This document shows, piece by piece, positions 1 through 9,598 of a DNA stretch of 29,430 nt. The stretch is from Candidatus Poseidonia alphae (GTDB lineage: Archaea > Thermoplasmatota > Poseidoniia > Poseidoniales > Poseidoniaceae): NCBI GenBank assembly GCA_002505405.1, contig DAVD01000028.1, forward strand, positions 8,260 to 37,689, in the 5' to 3' direction. How positions within the stretch are numbered: position 1 is the first letter of the stretch; every line of letters begins with the position of its first letter. Under the pieces are notes generated by a model. That model did not search any database, was not told where the DNA came from, and saw nothing but the letters and a program-made list of their open reading frames with translations. The position numbers were made by a program, and so were the translations under genes.

Positions 1-1
1 C

Positions 2-2311
2 ATCCCATCTTTTGTTGGACGCACGTTTTCATTCATCCTCGTTTTATTCCTTCTCACCATGCCCATCACTGCACTAAATGGCATCGTGACGGTGCTGCAT
101 GTCATGCTTAACAAACCAACAAACGCTGAAGAGGTGTTGAATTATGGAGGAATCATTGGACATTCAATTTTCGTTCGTATCGATTTGATTTCAGAACTTT
201 TATTCCACTGGGAATTTATTAAAGCACTCCCCCAATTCCTCTCGCTTTACCTTACAATGAACATCGCAATTGTTGGTCTTGCCTTCATTTTTGAACTCAC
301 ACGTAACCTGATTCTCGGGGGGCAAACCTTCGGTGGACTGTTTGGAGTTACCTTGGATACACCTCGCGAGATTCGGACGGAAAAGTCTGCTCAGGCTCGT
401 CAATTGATTTTTGCTTTCGCCGGTTTTTCGGGCTATACTGTACTCTTACTCGTCCTCGTTTGTTACAAAGAATTTGGTTCGTTAATGCCCATGACCGCTT
501 GGCTTGAAGGAAGAGGATTTGATGAAGAAATGCGCCTGCTCACTGTTTGGCTGTTTATCGGAGTCGGTCAAGCTGTTTTTATGGTAACATGGATCTTGTC
601 GATTGTTCGTTTCGGCTCTCTCCGAAAACTTCGCTTTGACCTCAACCCTGATGAGCGACGAGAAGGTGCGGTGAAGGTTGAGGGTGGAGATCGCCTTCAA
701 CAGATGGTTGAAACAGCGGCTTACAATGAAGACATTGATTTGTTGATCCGGGTCCAAACGCATGACTTCCCCGGTGACCAAGCATTGATTCGGCAGGAAC
801 AATCCCGCGCTTCAATGTGGGAAAAGGCACTCCGTGGACTTTGGCCGCAAGCGATTGAAGAGAGTCGTAAACTTCTCGCACAAGCAGGTGGGGACGATGA
901 TGAAGCCAGGATGATCATCGCCACAGGCTACATGGCTTTGAGACGACTTGATGCCGCCCGTGAAGCCCTTCACGGCCTTCAACAGCCCGAGGGGTACGAT
1001 GAACCTGAACTTCTTTCGTTCGTCTGCGAATGGCTGGATCCATGGAATGGAACCGTAACAGAAGATGACCTTTGGGATTGGGAAAACAATTCTGTTATTG
1101 ACCACTTGCAAATGCTCCAAAACATGATGCGTTATTGGAACCCTCAGCCAAAGGAACTGAGCATGCATAAGGATCGAGTTTCTCTGATCGGCCAACTGTC
1201 CATGGTGGCGTTGTTGAGGGCCCAAAGGAAATACGATGAGGCCTTGGAATTGGCTCTTACCCTCGTCCGTCAAGACCCGCTTGGGGTACGCCCCCGTATT
1301 GCAGTTTCTCTTTGCCTCTTGGATACAGGTGAGTGGCATGATGCTAAATCAGTCTTGGATGAACTCATCAAGAGCGACGCCAAAGACCCCCGTGTCATGG
1401 CCTTGGCGGTTATATTTGGATACGGTAAGAAAGGTAAAGAACATCTTGAGGTTTCACTCCTTCTTAGCGATCAAAAGGAGAAAAGGCGATGGGTTGATGC
1501 TGCCCCAGTTAACGCTTTTGCAGGTTTGGCCGTCAAGGGTGGTTTGGATGAAGCCATCACTGCAAACGTAATGATTGCAGCACACGAAGCAACCCGACAC
1601 TTGATGCCGCCTCGTTATTCGGCAAGTCCACTCTCAATCATATTCACGTTCTTTGTAATGGTCCCGCTTTGGTTTGTTATCAGTATACTCACCTACCAAG
1701 AGGTGGGTAAAAACGAAGGTGCTGCCTTACTCCTAATCTTGCTCTTTTTGCACTTCAGTTACCGTAGGTTTATGATGCAGCAAGAGCATTTAATCAAACA
1801 TCGTGATCAGCGTGGTATGATGAAATATGTTCGTAGAATGAAGCGATTTAAGGCGACTCCCAATGAAAGCAATATCCCGATAGGAAACCACCTTCTCTTG
1901 TCCGGTATACTGGTTTCTGTTAACGGAGTGGTATTGGACATTGGTATGCCGGCTTGGTTGCAGGACCGACTGCCTAAAGAGTCTGAAAAGAAGGTCAAGG
2001 GTCGACTCAAGCGCAGAGCAGTTTCAATGGCTAAAGGTCGCCCTCCTCGGGTTCAACCGTTGGGCAAAGCTTGGTGGTTAAAGCGTCCAAAAGAGCACGA
2101 CGAACCGGGGCCCATGTTGGAACGTTTCATCGGTCCAGTCGCCTATCGAGGTCGTGCAAATTACATTAAGAAAAAGAGTGGAAATTATTTGAATGCAACC
2201 GCCCAAGGAAAGGAACAGGATACCATGAGTGATCGCATCATTCCACGAAACACCATTCGGAGCGAAAACCGCCCAGGTGGGCCTCCTAACAGGCGACCCG
2301 GTCGAATGTGA
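2..2311 (+). CDS. Polytopic membrane protein with TPR-like cytoplasmic domain, 5' partial
   Basis: The frame is open from the first bases of the window. The codons before the first ATG (position 59) encode a hydrophobic stretch, so the true start probably lies upstream. Numbering from that ATG, membrane segments are visible near residues 57-80, 115-135, 161-184, 522-546 and 553-567. Between them, residues about 190-515 form a helical region with TPR-like units (repeated A-x2-A-L-x-L and Y-x2-A patterns, for example around 1200-1370). The C-terminus is basic and ends in a Pro/Arg/Gly-rich tail. The topology suggests a TPR scaffold held between two membrane bundles. I looked for a rhomboid GxSG active site in the visible part and did not find one, though the missing N-terminus could matter. 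Function is unknown. Confidence 0.75.
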   Translation: MPSFVGRTFSFILVLFLLTMPITALNGIVTVLHVMLNKPTNAEEVLNYGGIIGHSIFVRIDLISELLFHWEFIKALPQFLSLYLTMNIAIVGLAFIFELTRNLILGGQTFGGLFGVTLDTPREIRTEKSAQARQLIFAFAGFSGYTVLLLVLVCYKEFGSLMPMTAWLEGRGFDEEMRLLTVWLFIGVGQAVFMVTWILSIVRFGSLRKLRFDLNPDERREGAVKVEGGDRLQQMVETAAYNEDIDLLIRVQTHDFPGDQALIRQEQSRASMWEKALRGLWPQAIEESRKLLAQAGGDDDEARMIIATGYMALRRLDAAREALHGLQQPEGYDEPELLSFVCEWLDPWNGTVTEDDLWDWENNSVIDHLQMLQNMMRYWNPQPKELSMHKDRVSLIGQLSMVALLRAQRKYDEALELALTLVRQDPLGVRPRIAVSLCLLDTGEWHDAKSVLDELIKSDAKDPRVMALAVIFGYGKKGKEHLEVSLLLSDQKEKRRWVDAAPVNAFAGLAVKGGLDEAITANVMIAAHEATRHLMPPRYSASPLSIIFTFFVMVPLWFVISILTYQEVGKNEGAALLLILLFLHFSYRRFMMQQEHLIKHRDQRGMMKYVRRMKRFKATPNESNIPIGNHLLLSGILVSVNGVVLDIGMPAWLQDRLPKESEKKVKGRLKRRAVSMAKGRPPRVQPLGKAWWLKRPKEHDEPGPMLERFIGPVAYRGRANYIKKKSGNYLNATAQGKEQDTMSDRIIPRNTIRSENRPGGPPNRRPGRM

Positions 2312-2375
2312 ATGATATTTTTCCTAAAGTTCTCATTGCAATCAATTCAAAGACCGTAGATGATGTGTGTTCGTT

Positions 2376-3689
2376 ATGGGCAACTCTCAGGGTGCATGGA
2401 CACCATCCAAAGAAAATTGGGCCAACGGGAAAACCGTCTTGGACGCTGTAACATCAAGTGGGCGCCTTTATCGTGATGGCTTAGGCATGATCGCTTCGGA
2501 AAACATTGTGTCACCAATGGTCCAGGACATTGTTTCCAGCGACCTCCATGGCCGGTACGCCGAAGGCCTCCCCGGAAAGCGGTACTATCAAGGGTGCGAC
2601 GATTTTGACACCATCGAGTCTTTGGGTATTCGCCTCGCAAAGTCAGTCTTTAATGCTTCATTTGCCAACATTCAATCGGTCTCAGGCACGGTGAGCAATA
2701 TTGGCGCACTCAAGGCACTGGCTAAGCCGGGAGATGCAATTACCGGAGTTTCTACCGCTGATGGTGGACACATTTCTCATGCTCGTATGGGAGCAGTTGG
2801 ATTGAGGGACCTGAATTTGACAACTTATCCCTGGGACGAGGACCGCATGGAACCTGATGTTGAGGCGGCATGCAAAGTCATTCGAGAAGTAGAACCTAAA
2901 ATCGCTTTATTTGGACAATCAGTATTTTTGTTTCCAACACCACTGAGGGAAATGGCGGATGCTGCGAAAGAAGTAGGAGCCAAAGTGATGTACGACGGTG
3001 CCCACGTATTGGGCCTCATTGCCGGAGGAGAATTTCAAGATCCGCTCCGAGAAGGTGCAGATGTCATGACCGGTTCAAGCCACAAGACATTTCCAGGTCC
3101 ACAAGGAGGATTCCTCCTCTCCTCCTCAGAGGATGAAGCGTTTCAAAAGAAATTAAACACCGCTATATTCCCTGGGGTTTGTTCGTCTTATCATCTTCAT
3201 CACGTTGCTGGTAAGGTCATGGCCCTATCAGAATTCCAAGAATACGGAGCAGCCTATGCAAGAGATACGGTTCGTAATGCGAAAGCATTTGCTCAAGCAC
3301 TCGCAGCTGAAGGATTTGATGTGTTGGCGGAAAGTCGTGGTTACACTGCATCACACCAAGTCCTAACTCGTCATGGAGATGCAGATTCTGGAGCAGGTAC
3401 TAAGGCCGCTCAGTTGCTCGAAGACGGTGGAATCGTAACCAACATGAACATGTTACCCGGGGATACCAAGGCGTTGACGCCCTCAGGTTTACGCCTGGGC
3501 GTTCAAGAATTAACCCGAGTTGGCTTCACCCCTGATGAGATGCAAGATGTTGCCCGTTTTTATGCTCGAATCTTGATTCATGGTGAAGACCCATCAAAGG
3601 TGCGTGTTGATGTTAAAGATTTGAAGTCCCAATTCCAAACCATTCGTTATTGTTTCAATGAAGACGGAAGAAGTGGATATCCTCTTTGA
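2376..3689 (+). CDS. glyA: Serine hydroxymethyltransferase (glycine hydroxymethyltransferase)
   Basis: This PLP-dependent enzyme interconverts serine and glycine while loading a one-carbon unit on a folate or tetrahydromethanopterin-type carrier. Visible family marks are the N-terminal MIASENIVSP block, the GKRYYQGCDDFD block, and the cofactor-binding lysine in GSSHKTFPGPQGG (K237 counting from the ATG at 2376). The length of about 437 residues is normal for the archaeal branch. A GTG at 2367 in the same frame would add three residues (M-F-V). I prefer the ATG because neither start has a clear ribosome-binding site and MGNSQ begins a plausible N-terminus. The unknown gene at 3701 follows after 11 bases, so the two probably share a transcript. 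Confidence 0.95.
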   Translation: MGNSQGAWTPSKENWANGKTVLDAVTSSGRLYRDGLGMIASENIVSPMVQDIVSSDLHGRYAEGLPGKRYYQGCDDFDTIESLGIRLAKSVFNASFANIQSVSGTVSNIGALKALAKPGDAITGVSTADGGHISHARMGAVGLRDLNLTTYPWDEDRMEPDVEAACKVIREVEPKIALFGQSVFLFPTPLREMADAAKEVGAKVMYDGAHVLGLIAGGEFQDPLREGADVMTGSSHKTFPGPQGGFLLSSSEDEAFQKKLNTAIFPGVCSSYHLHHVAGKVMALSEFQEYGAAYARDTVRNAKAFAQALAAEGFDVLAESRGYTASHQVLTRHGDADSGAGTKAAQLLEDGGIVTNMNMLPGDTKALTPSGLRLGVQELTRVGFTPDEMQDVARFYARILIHGEDPSKVRVDVKDLKSQFQTIRYCFNEDGRSGYPL

Positions 3690-3700
3690 GGTGCGATTGA

Positions 3701-4744
3701 ATGGCCGGTGAATCGTTTCCACTTCATTCGGAATTTCTTCTCACGGATTCAGGAACGATCATTGATTCTCATGGGTCAACTGTGGTGTTGTTCGGTGTTC
3801 ACGAATTCAATGAATGGTGGAGTTGTTTTGAATCCTATTTCCAGGCACCTATTGGTCGAAAATTAATCTATGCAGCCAGCGATGATGAGGAACATCATTT
3901 GGGAATGAATTCGCTGTATACGATTCCAAAATGGTTCGGCAGAGCAGCGGTTCTTGAACGAATGGAACGACGTTGGATTGAGATGGGTTGGGGTGTGCAC
4001 ATGCCCCTCGAATCACGAATTCAGTCACCCTGTCATGACGCCTTGAGTGCAGGTTTTGCTTTGGCTCACCATGAACATAAAAACGCTAAGAGGTACCAGA
4101 TGGAGTGGAGACAACTTCATTCCGAATCCATTCAACTTGAATACAATGAAAAGTTAGATGATATACCTCTTGCGCCAAAGGCCATGACTCCACCATGGGT
4201 CCCAAAAGAAACACTTCCAGTTCTTACGACCCTCCCTCTTGACCATGACCTTGAACCCCGTTCCTTTGGTTTTTTTATGGGCCAAGAGCGTGCTATTTTT
4301 GTACCAAATTCAGTCTTTTACCGACTCTATAACGGTGTTCTTGGACGACCGTTTCACCCGGACCAGAAGTGGCCTAAATCGTTGCATGTCTCAGGGATAG
4401 ATGAAACGCCATCTTCCATGACAAAGGCTCTCGCTGCATCATCATCTTCAATGTTCAAAGCTTCCAATTACATCATCTTTGTACAAACTCAACTCGATTG
4501 GGAATCTCACATCAATACGCGGATTACTTCCCGCGGGCTAGGCATCGTCAACATAGAAACATTCGAAATGGGCTCCACTCCCTCGGTCCGCATGAACCTT
4601 CATTCCCCACTCCCAGGGTTCACTCTCGGTCTGCTGATTGCAATGTGGGAGAGGGCTCATGGAGCACCTTGCAGTGCAGAAGTCGTTTTTAGGGATGAAT
4701 CTGCGCTAATTTCATTGCATCCACGCAAGGTAGAATATTCCTAA
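3701..4744 (+). CDS. Uncharacterised soluble protein downstream of glyA
   Basis: I do not recognise this 347-residue protein. It has no signal peptide and no membrane segment, so it is probably cytoplasmic. The N-terminal half is rich in aromatic and charged residues (several Trp, and the HHLGMN and AHHEHKN clusters). A proline-rich linker near residues 155-170 precedes a second half. The start is supported by GAGGTG a few bases upstream of the ATG. Its 11-base distance from glyA suggests co-transcription and perhaps a link to one-carbon metabolism, but nothing in the sequence shows an enzymatic motif. I considered a V4R-like ligand-binding fold for the first half but could not support it. 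Confidence 0.7.
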   Translation: MAGESFPLHSEFLLTDSGTIIDSHGSTVVLFGVHEFNEWWSCFESYFQAPIGRKLIYAASDDEEHHLGMNSLYTIPKWFGRAAVLERMERRWIEMGWGVHMPLESRIQSPCHDALSAGFALAHHEHKNAKRYQMEWRQLHSESIQLEYNEKLDDIPLAPKAMTPPWVPKETLPVLTTLPLDHDLEPRSFGFFMGQERAIFVPNSVFYRLYNGVLGRPFHPDQKWPKSLHVSGIDETPSSMTKALAASSSSMFKASNYIIFVQTQLDWESHINTRITSRGLGIVNIETFEMGSTPSVRMNLHSPLPGFTLGLLIAMWERAHGAPCSAEVVFRDESALISLHPRKVEYS

Positions 4745-4801
4745 GAAACCTAACGCAGAGTCCATTTCAAGTCGTTCAAATTGCCCATCTGTGGTCAAGT
4801 A

Positions 4802-4809
4802 CTATAACC
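4802..4809 (+). promoter_or_regulatory. Candidate TATA box for the calcium-repeat protein
   Basis: CTATAACC lies in the 93-base gap between two plus-strand genes, 29-36 bases before the ATG at 4838. This is a usual distance for an archaeal TATA box driving a transcript with little or no leader. The match is modest and no BRE is obvious. Confidence 0.4.
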
Positions 4810-4837
4810 GATACGACGACTCGGAAGGGTTGCACAG

Positions 4838-7800
4838 ATGTGCGGGGTATGTCAAATGAGCTTAACACACAATCAAATGGCCTATGTTGCAATTGTATCA
4901 ACATTGATTTTCGGTTCCCTTTTCGTTGGTGTTTCCGGTTTCTTTCAAACCAGTGAGGACATCGGTGGTTTTGAATCAGCAGTTGAAGACGATTTGCGTG
5001 GAGATACCGATGCAATCGCCGATTCAAAGGACACGGACGAAGATGGTCTTTCAGACCGGCTTGAGGAGACTCAATACGGTACCGATCCCAATGATAAGGA
5101 TACGGATAATGACGGGATGGAAGACGGTTGGGAAGTTCAACACGGCCTGAACCCCCTCGATAATGGAGACTCCGAAGACCTTGAAGTCGATCCAACTCAA
5201 ACCGACGAAACTGAAGATGCTTCCATTGAAAATGAAAGTGATTCATGGCCAGACCCCAATCAAGGACCAAATGGAGATCCTGACCAAGACGGTCTAACGA
5301 ATCAAGCAGAACAAGAATTGGGAACAGACCCACAACGTGCTGACACTGACAATGATGGACTGAACGACCGTTGGGAATCTCAATACACGATGGTTCGCCA
5401 AACCCCTGGCGGTGATGTGACATTTTTTAACCCGCTTGATGGTAACTGGGATTGCATTCTCCTCGACGGAGCCATGGAAGATGCCTTAGAGAGCCGATTT
5501 AACGGAGAGAATGGCATGCCCGAGTGGGATGACCTCGCTTCAAATGATCGTCATTCCTGTGACATGGTCCTTGACAGCGATGACGATGGACTCGCAAACT
5601 TTGAAGAAGAATCGTATGGAACGAATCCGACAGAAAAAGATTCTGATATGGATCTTATCGACGACATTGTGGAAGTTGCAAATGCTACATTATTGATGTT
5701 CACCGATCTCGGTGAGAACTGCAATGTTGGCCTCGAAGTTGCTAACGAACACGTTGGTCCATTCTACGGAAAAGAACGCAGTTGGTTCCTTCTTGACATG
5801 GATGGTGACGGTTTACTAAACGGACCATCTGACTGGGATACGGATGGAGACGGAATGCCTGACGGATTTGAATTCTGTTATTCAGACCCTTTGATGGGTG
5901 CTCCAAATCCTGCCTATGTATTGGACCCTGCTAATGCTTCCGACGGTTACAACGACTGGGACGAAGACGGCATGAACAACGTGGAGGAATACCAAGTCGC
6001 ACAAATTTTTGGACCAACAAACTTCACATCTCCATGGAGACTTGATACCGACCTTGACGATATGCCCGATGGCTGGGAAGCCAGTAACGGGCTCAATCCT
6101 AGAGACGGTAACAACCGAGACGATGACCCAGATCGTGATGGATGGGATGTTGACCAAGACGGTAACGTTGTCTATGCAACACTCGAAAACACAGCGGTCG
6201 TTCATGGAATTGATGTTGCTCTGAACGAATTTGTGGAGGAAAATGAAACCGTGGTCCGTGCTCGAATCACACTCGGTGGAGGAAATCAACAAATTGTTGC
6301 ACTAACCGCCCCAGTTTCTGGATATGTTTATTCGATCAATGTTGAAGTTGGCCAATCCATCGATTCAAGAATTTTCACTTGGGCATCCATCGTTGAAGAA
6401 GAAGAACGGTTCACCAATGTTATGGAATACGAAGCTAACGACCGTGACGGCGACGGCGTGATTGACGGACGAAGTACAGACCCTCTCAATGCCGATACCG
6501 ATGCAGACGGTCTTATCGACGGAATCGAAGTAATGGGATGGGAGATTCTTGTTGTCAACCGGGGAGTTCAACCCACATGGGTTACATCTGACCCTGGATT
6601 GTACGACACCGATGCCGATGGACTGAGTGACTTTGCAGAATTTTCATCCGCATGCAACGGTGGAGGCTCCAATGCATCCAACCCAGATACAGATTCAGAC
6701 GGTCTCAGTGACTTGCAGGAATCTGGAGACAATTTCATGTGGGAAGGGGAAGCCTATTCCACGAGCCCTTGTATGTTTGACACAGACAACGACGGACTCG
6801 AAGACGGTGAAGAAGTCATTGCTGGTGAAGATAACTTCCTCACCCATGCTAACAACTCAGATACCGATAACGACGGGCTCGTAGACGGCCATGAAGTTCT
6901 CTTCGTACCGCGTCCCTTCCAGAACCCTACAAATCCCCTTCTCAATGATACAGATTCCGATGGAATGCTGGACGGATGGGAGATGCAAGTGAAATCTGCT
7001 GAAGACAATACCAATTCTCACAGTCTTTGGGTCGCTACCTCCCCGTGGGAGCGGCCTGGTTGCGATGCCTCTCAGAGCAACTCTTGCACCATGCAACCCG
7101 GAGGATATGTCTGGCAGAATTGGCTCGGAGGATTTGCGCTTGAACCCAAATTCCAAGTCAATGAGATGAACATCACAGGCTTCCAAATGCCGAGCAACTC
7201 ACTGTGTGATGGATGCAATGGTCGGTGGGCCCTTGACCCTTCACTTGATTCACTAAAGGATGATACCTTTGACATTGACAACGATACGTTGGCCAACGCT
7301 CAAGAAGCTCCAGACCGATGGAACACCAACCCGGTGGATGATGATTCAGACGGCGACCTTCTACCAGATGGGTGGGAAGTTTACTACTCGCAGCAAGCAC
7401 TGGAACTCGGACTTGTTGACAATGAAACGATCGGTGCATACGGTGCCCGTGGTGTCATGGACCCGTCCATGCCAGACAGCGACCTTGACGGTATTGATGA
7501 CGGAAATGAAGACCCTGACATGGACGGACTCAATCGTTCAGGCCTCATCAAGCGATATTGCCCAGGATACAACGATACAACCAACTCCGAATGCAACATC
7601 GATCCGGATTCGCCGGACGGTCAACGTTTCTACGATAATCTAGAGAACTACACAAATTTAGAGGAAATGCAGAACGGTACAAATCCAATTACCAACGATA
7701 CCGATGGTGATGATTGGAACGACGGCCCAGAAGTCTACTATCAAGACCATGATAACGATGGAATGGCTACCGGTTGGGAGTACCACTTCCAATTTGATCC

Positions 7801-7939
7801 GTTCGATGGTAATGACCGAATGGTTGACACCGATGGTGATGGACACGTTAACTTCTGTGAGTACAAATGGGACACCAACCCAAGAAACCCTGTATCCTAT
7901 CCTGGCCAGGGTGAATTGTGCGACCCCTTCTCGGATTGA
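4838..7939 (+). CDS. Giant exported protein with thrombospondin type-3-like calcium-binding repeats
   Basis: This 1033-residue acidic protein opens with a hydrophobic signal or anchor segment (residues about 14-36). It then carries some twenty loops of the pattern D-x-D-x-D-G-x2-D-G-x-E, for example DTDNDGMEDGWE, DTDADGLSDF and DTDSDGLSDL. Such loops bind calcium in thrombospondin type-3 and bacterial surface proteins and stiffen long stalks. Cysteines are sparse and N-x-S/T sequons are common. Residues about 465-525 break the pattern with a short beta segment resembling a biotinyl/lipoyl hairpin (APVSGYVYSINVEVGQ). An in-frame ATG at 4856, preceded by GGGGT, is an equally good start and would remove MCGVCQ. 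No catalytic domain is visible. A surface adhesin, stalk or S-layer-associated role is inferred. The next gene begins 18 bases downstream and also encodes an exported protein. Confidence 0.85.
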   Translation: MCGVCQMSLTHNQMAYVAIVSTLIFGSLFVGVSGFFQTSEDIGGFESAVEDDLRGDTDAIADSKDTDEDGLSDRLEETQYGTDPNDKDTDNDGMEDGWEVQHGLNPLDNGDSEDLEVDPTQTDETEDASIENESDSWPDPNQGPNGDPDQDGLTNQAEQELGTDPQRADTDNDGLNDRWESQYTMVRQTPGGDVTFFNPLDGNWDCILLDGAMEDALESRFNGENGMPEWDDLASNDRHSCDMVLDSDDDGLANFEEESYGTNPTEKDSDMDLIDDIVEVANATLLMFTDLGENCNVGLEVANEHVGPFYGKERSWFLLDMDGDGLLNGPSDWDTDGDGMPDGFEFCYSDPLMGAPNPAYVLDPANASDGYNDWDEDGMNNVEEYQVAQIFGPTNFTSPWRLDTDLDDMPDGWEASNGLNPRDGNNRDDDPDRDGWDVDQDGNVVYATLENTAVVHGIDVALNEFVEENETVVRARITLGGGNQQIVALTAPVSGYVYSINVEVGQSIDSRIFTWASIVEEEERFTNVMEYEANDRDGDGVIDGRSTDPLNADTDADGLIDGIEVMGWEILVVNRGVQPTWVTSDPGLYDTDADGLSDFAEFSSACNGGGSNASNPDTDSDGLSDLQESGDNFMWEGEAYSTSPCMFDTDNDGLEDGEEVIAGEDNFLTHANNSDTDNDGLVDGHEVLFVPRPFQNPTNPLLNDTDSDGMLDGWEMQVKSAEDNTNSHSLWVATSPWERPGCDASQSNSCTMQPGGYVWQNWLGGFALEPKFQVNEMNITGFQMPSNSLCDGCNGRWALDPSLDSLKDDTFDIDNDTLANAQEAPDRWNTNPVDDDSDGDLLPDGWEVYYSQQALELGLVDNETIGAYGARGVMDPSMPDSDLDGIDDGNEDPDMDGLNRSGLIKRYCPGYNDTTNSECNIDPDSPDGQRFYDNLENYTNLEEMQNGTNPITNDTDGDDWNDGPEVYYQDHDNDGMATGWEYHFQFDPFDGNDRMVDTDGDGHVNFCEYKWDTNPRNPVSYPGQGELCDPFSD

Positions 7940-7957
7940 TGGCTTCAGGGAGAATGC

Positions 7958-9595
7958 ATGAATCGAACACGCAAAAGTGCCTTTCAAGCACAATGCTGTT
8001 TGCTGATTGCACTGATGTTCTGTCTGTCATTAACACCCATCTCATCAGCGAGCCATGGACCAAGTCATGGGAGCAATAACGGTCATCCCGTTGTGTTCAC
8101 TTTTGACCAAGAGCAGGGTCTCAAGGTGACGGATACGTTGGAAATATCGGGTGAATCCCTTTTTCAATTAAAAAATACTGAATGGAACCTCTACAATCTA
8201 CTGGACGGACTAGAACTACTGTCGCACGGTGAATTCCTAACGGCTGTTTTTCCAACAGCCGAAGGGTATTCTTGGAACTTATCGGTCAACGTTTCCGGTT
8301 ATGATTGCACGTGTGTTATGGAAATTTCAGTTCCCGATCCCGATGGAGGGACACACGTCCACCCATTGTTCGTTTACATAGGTTCAGTCAACCACGAACC
8401 TGTCCTATTGCCGGCAAACTTTCAACACCAATTCCGTTCGGTGATGAATGTATCTTTGCTGGATTCCAGCCAAGGGGAAATGTCTTCTCAGGTAGACGCT
8501 CAGTCAAGTGTACCCTTCAATCTTCTTCAAGACCGAAATCTTGAGTTCAGTCTCATTACGCCAAGCGGTAATTTGAATGGGACCACACTCAAAGCCAATG
8601 TTTGCCAGGCACCGTATGGAGTATGCTTGGATGAAGGGAATACCATGACCCTTCCTTCGGAATTTCAAGACGATACAGTATCTGTTCAACTCAATTCCTC
8701 ATTGGTCAACAATGAGGAAGGTATCTGGAAGTTTTCATTTTTTGCCCAGGATAACCTGTTACGTACCTCTCCTGAGCAAACTATGTTCTTTATCCATGAT
8801 GCAACACCTCCATCTTTGAAAATCAATATGGATTCCTCGGCAGGCGAGTCTGAACAATTATCTGTATTTTCAGAAACGATTGACGGATATACAGGGGCGG
8901 GAATTCAAGAAACATGGACCATTACGCTACCAAACGGGTCAATTCGAGCTCCGTTCACGGATGAACTCATTGATTCCAGCCATCTTATCCTTAACTTCAG
9001 TCTATCCGGTGAATATACGTTGGAATTAACCGGGAGGGATAAAGCGGGGAACATGAATTCGACAAAGATTCAATTCAGCATCTTCAATCAACCACCCGTT
9101 GCAGTCATTTCTATTGATGGTCTAACGGCTACAAATAATCAGATGGTTCAGATGACCGAGCGTGGAAATTGGACCATCCAAGGAACGGACAGCTACGACA
9201 ATGAAGCCATTGATTACTTGTGGATTATTGACTCTTCGACCTCAATTCGTGGAGTGGAGTCGCTTTCATTTGAGGATTTTAAATCACCAGGCACGTATTC
9301 GATTGAACTCATCGTTTTCGATGATGACGGGTCGACGAACTCCACCCAAATTCTGTTGGAAATTCAATCTGAGGATCGTGTGGCTTCTTCGGGACCGGAC
9401 ATGGCTGTAGTCGCTCTTGTAGGTCTGGTTTTATTTGGAGCAATTTGCTTGATTACATACCTCGTTTTCCGAAGAGATGAAACGGTATCATTACCAAAAT
9501 GGTCTGCTTCCAACCCGGTTGAATCATCCCCGGCAGAAGTGGTGGATGAAGGTTTGAATGATGCAACGATTGAAGAAGCCTCGGCTCTTGGATGA
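7958..9595 (+). CDS. Secreted single-pass membrane protein with PKD/Ig-like domain
   Basis: The protein has 545 residues. An N-terminal signal peptide (basic MNRTRK, hydrophobic core, likely cleavage after PISSA near residue 31) is followed by a long beta-rich ectodomain. Residues about 380-470 look like a PKD domain, starting with PPVAVISIDG and containing a DDDGSTNST turn. A transmembrane helix lies near residues 484-507, followed by basic RR and an acidic cytoplasmic tail of about 40 residues. Many N-x-S/T sequons suggest surface N-glycosylation. GGGAGA-like bases sit just before the ATG. It starts 18 bases after the calcium-repeat protein and ends 3 bases before the Xaa-Pro peptidase, so an operon is likely. 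It may anchor or partner the large repeat protein, but that is inference. No enzymatic motif is seen. Confidence 0.8.
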   Translation: MNRTRKSAFQAQCCLLIALMFCLSLTPISSASHGPSHGSNNGHPVVFTFDQEQGLKVTDTLEISGESLFQLKNTEWNLYNLLDGLELLSHGEFLTAVFPTAEGYSWNLSVNVSGYDCTCVMEISVPDPDGGTHVHPLFVYIGSVNHEPVLLPANFQHQFRSVMNVSLLDSSQGEMSSQVDAQSSVPFNLLQDRNLEFSLITPSGNLNGTTLKANVCQAPYGVCLDEGNTMTLPSEFQDDTVSVQLNSSLVNNEEGIWKFSFFAQDNLLRTSPEQTMFFIHDATPPSLKINMDSSAGESEQLSVFSETIDGYTGAGIQETWTITLPNGSIRAPFTDELIDSSHLILNFSLSGEYTLELTGRDKAGNMNSTKIQFSIFNQPPVAVISIDGLTATNNQMVQMTERGNWTIQGTDSYDNEAIDYLWIIDSSTSIRGVESLSFEDFKSPGTYSIELIVFDDDGSTNSTQILLEIQSEDRVASSGPDMAVVALVGLVLFGAICLITYLVFRRDETVSLPKWSASNPVESSPAEVVDEGLNDATIEEASALG

Positions 9596-9598
9596 GTC

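Noticed and set aside
812..1339. 175-codon open frame on the minus strand
   Set aside because: It lies wholly antisense to the TPR-like membrane protein, has no ribosome-binding site or recognisable motif, and its composition mirrors the sense codons.
5030..7870. Dense short DNA repeats (variants of GATACNGATAAYGAYGG) that could suggest a repeat array
   Set aside because: They are in-frame codons for the D-x-D-x-D-G calcium loops, with varied spacing and synonymous differences, not a CRISPR array or satellite.
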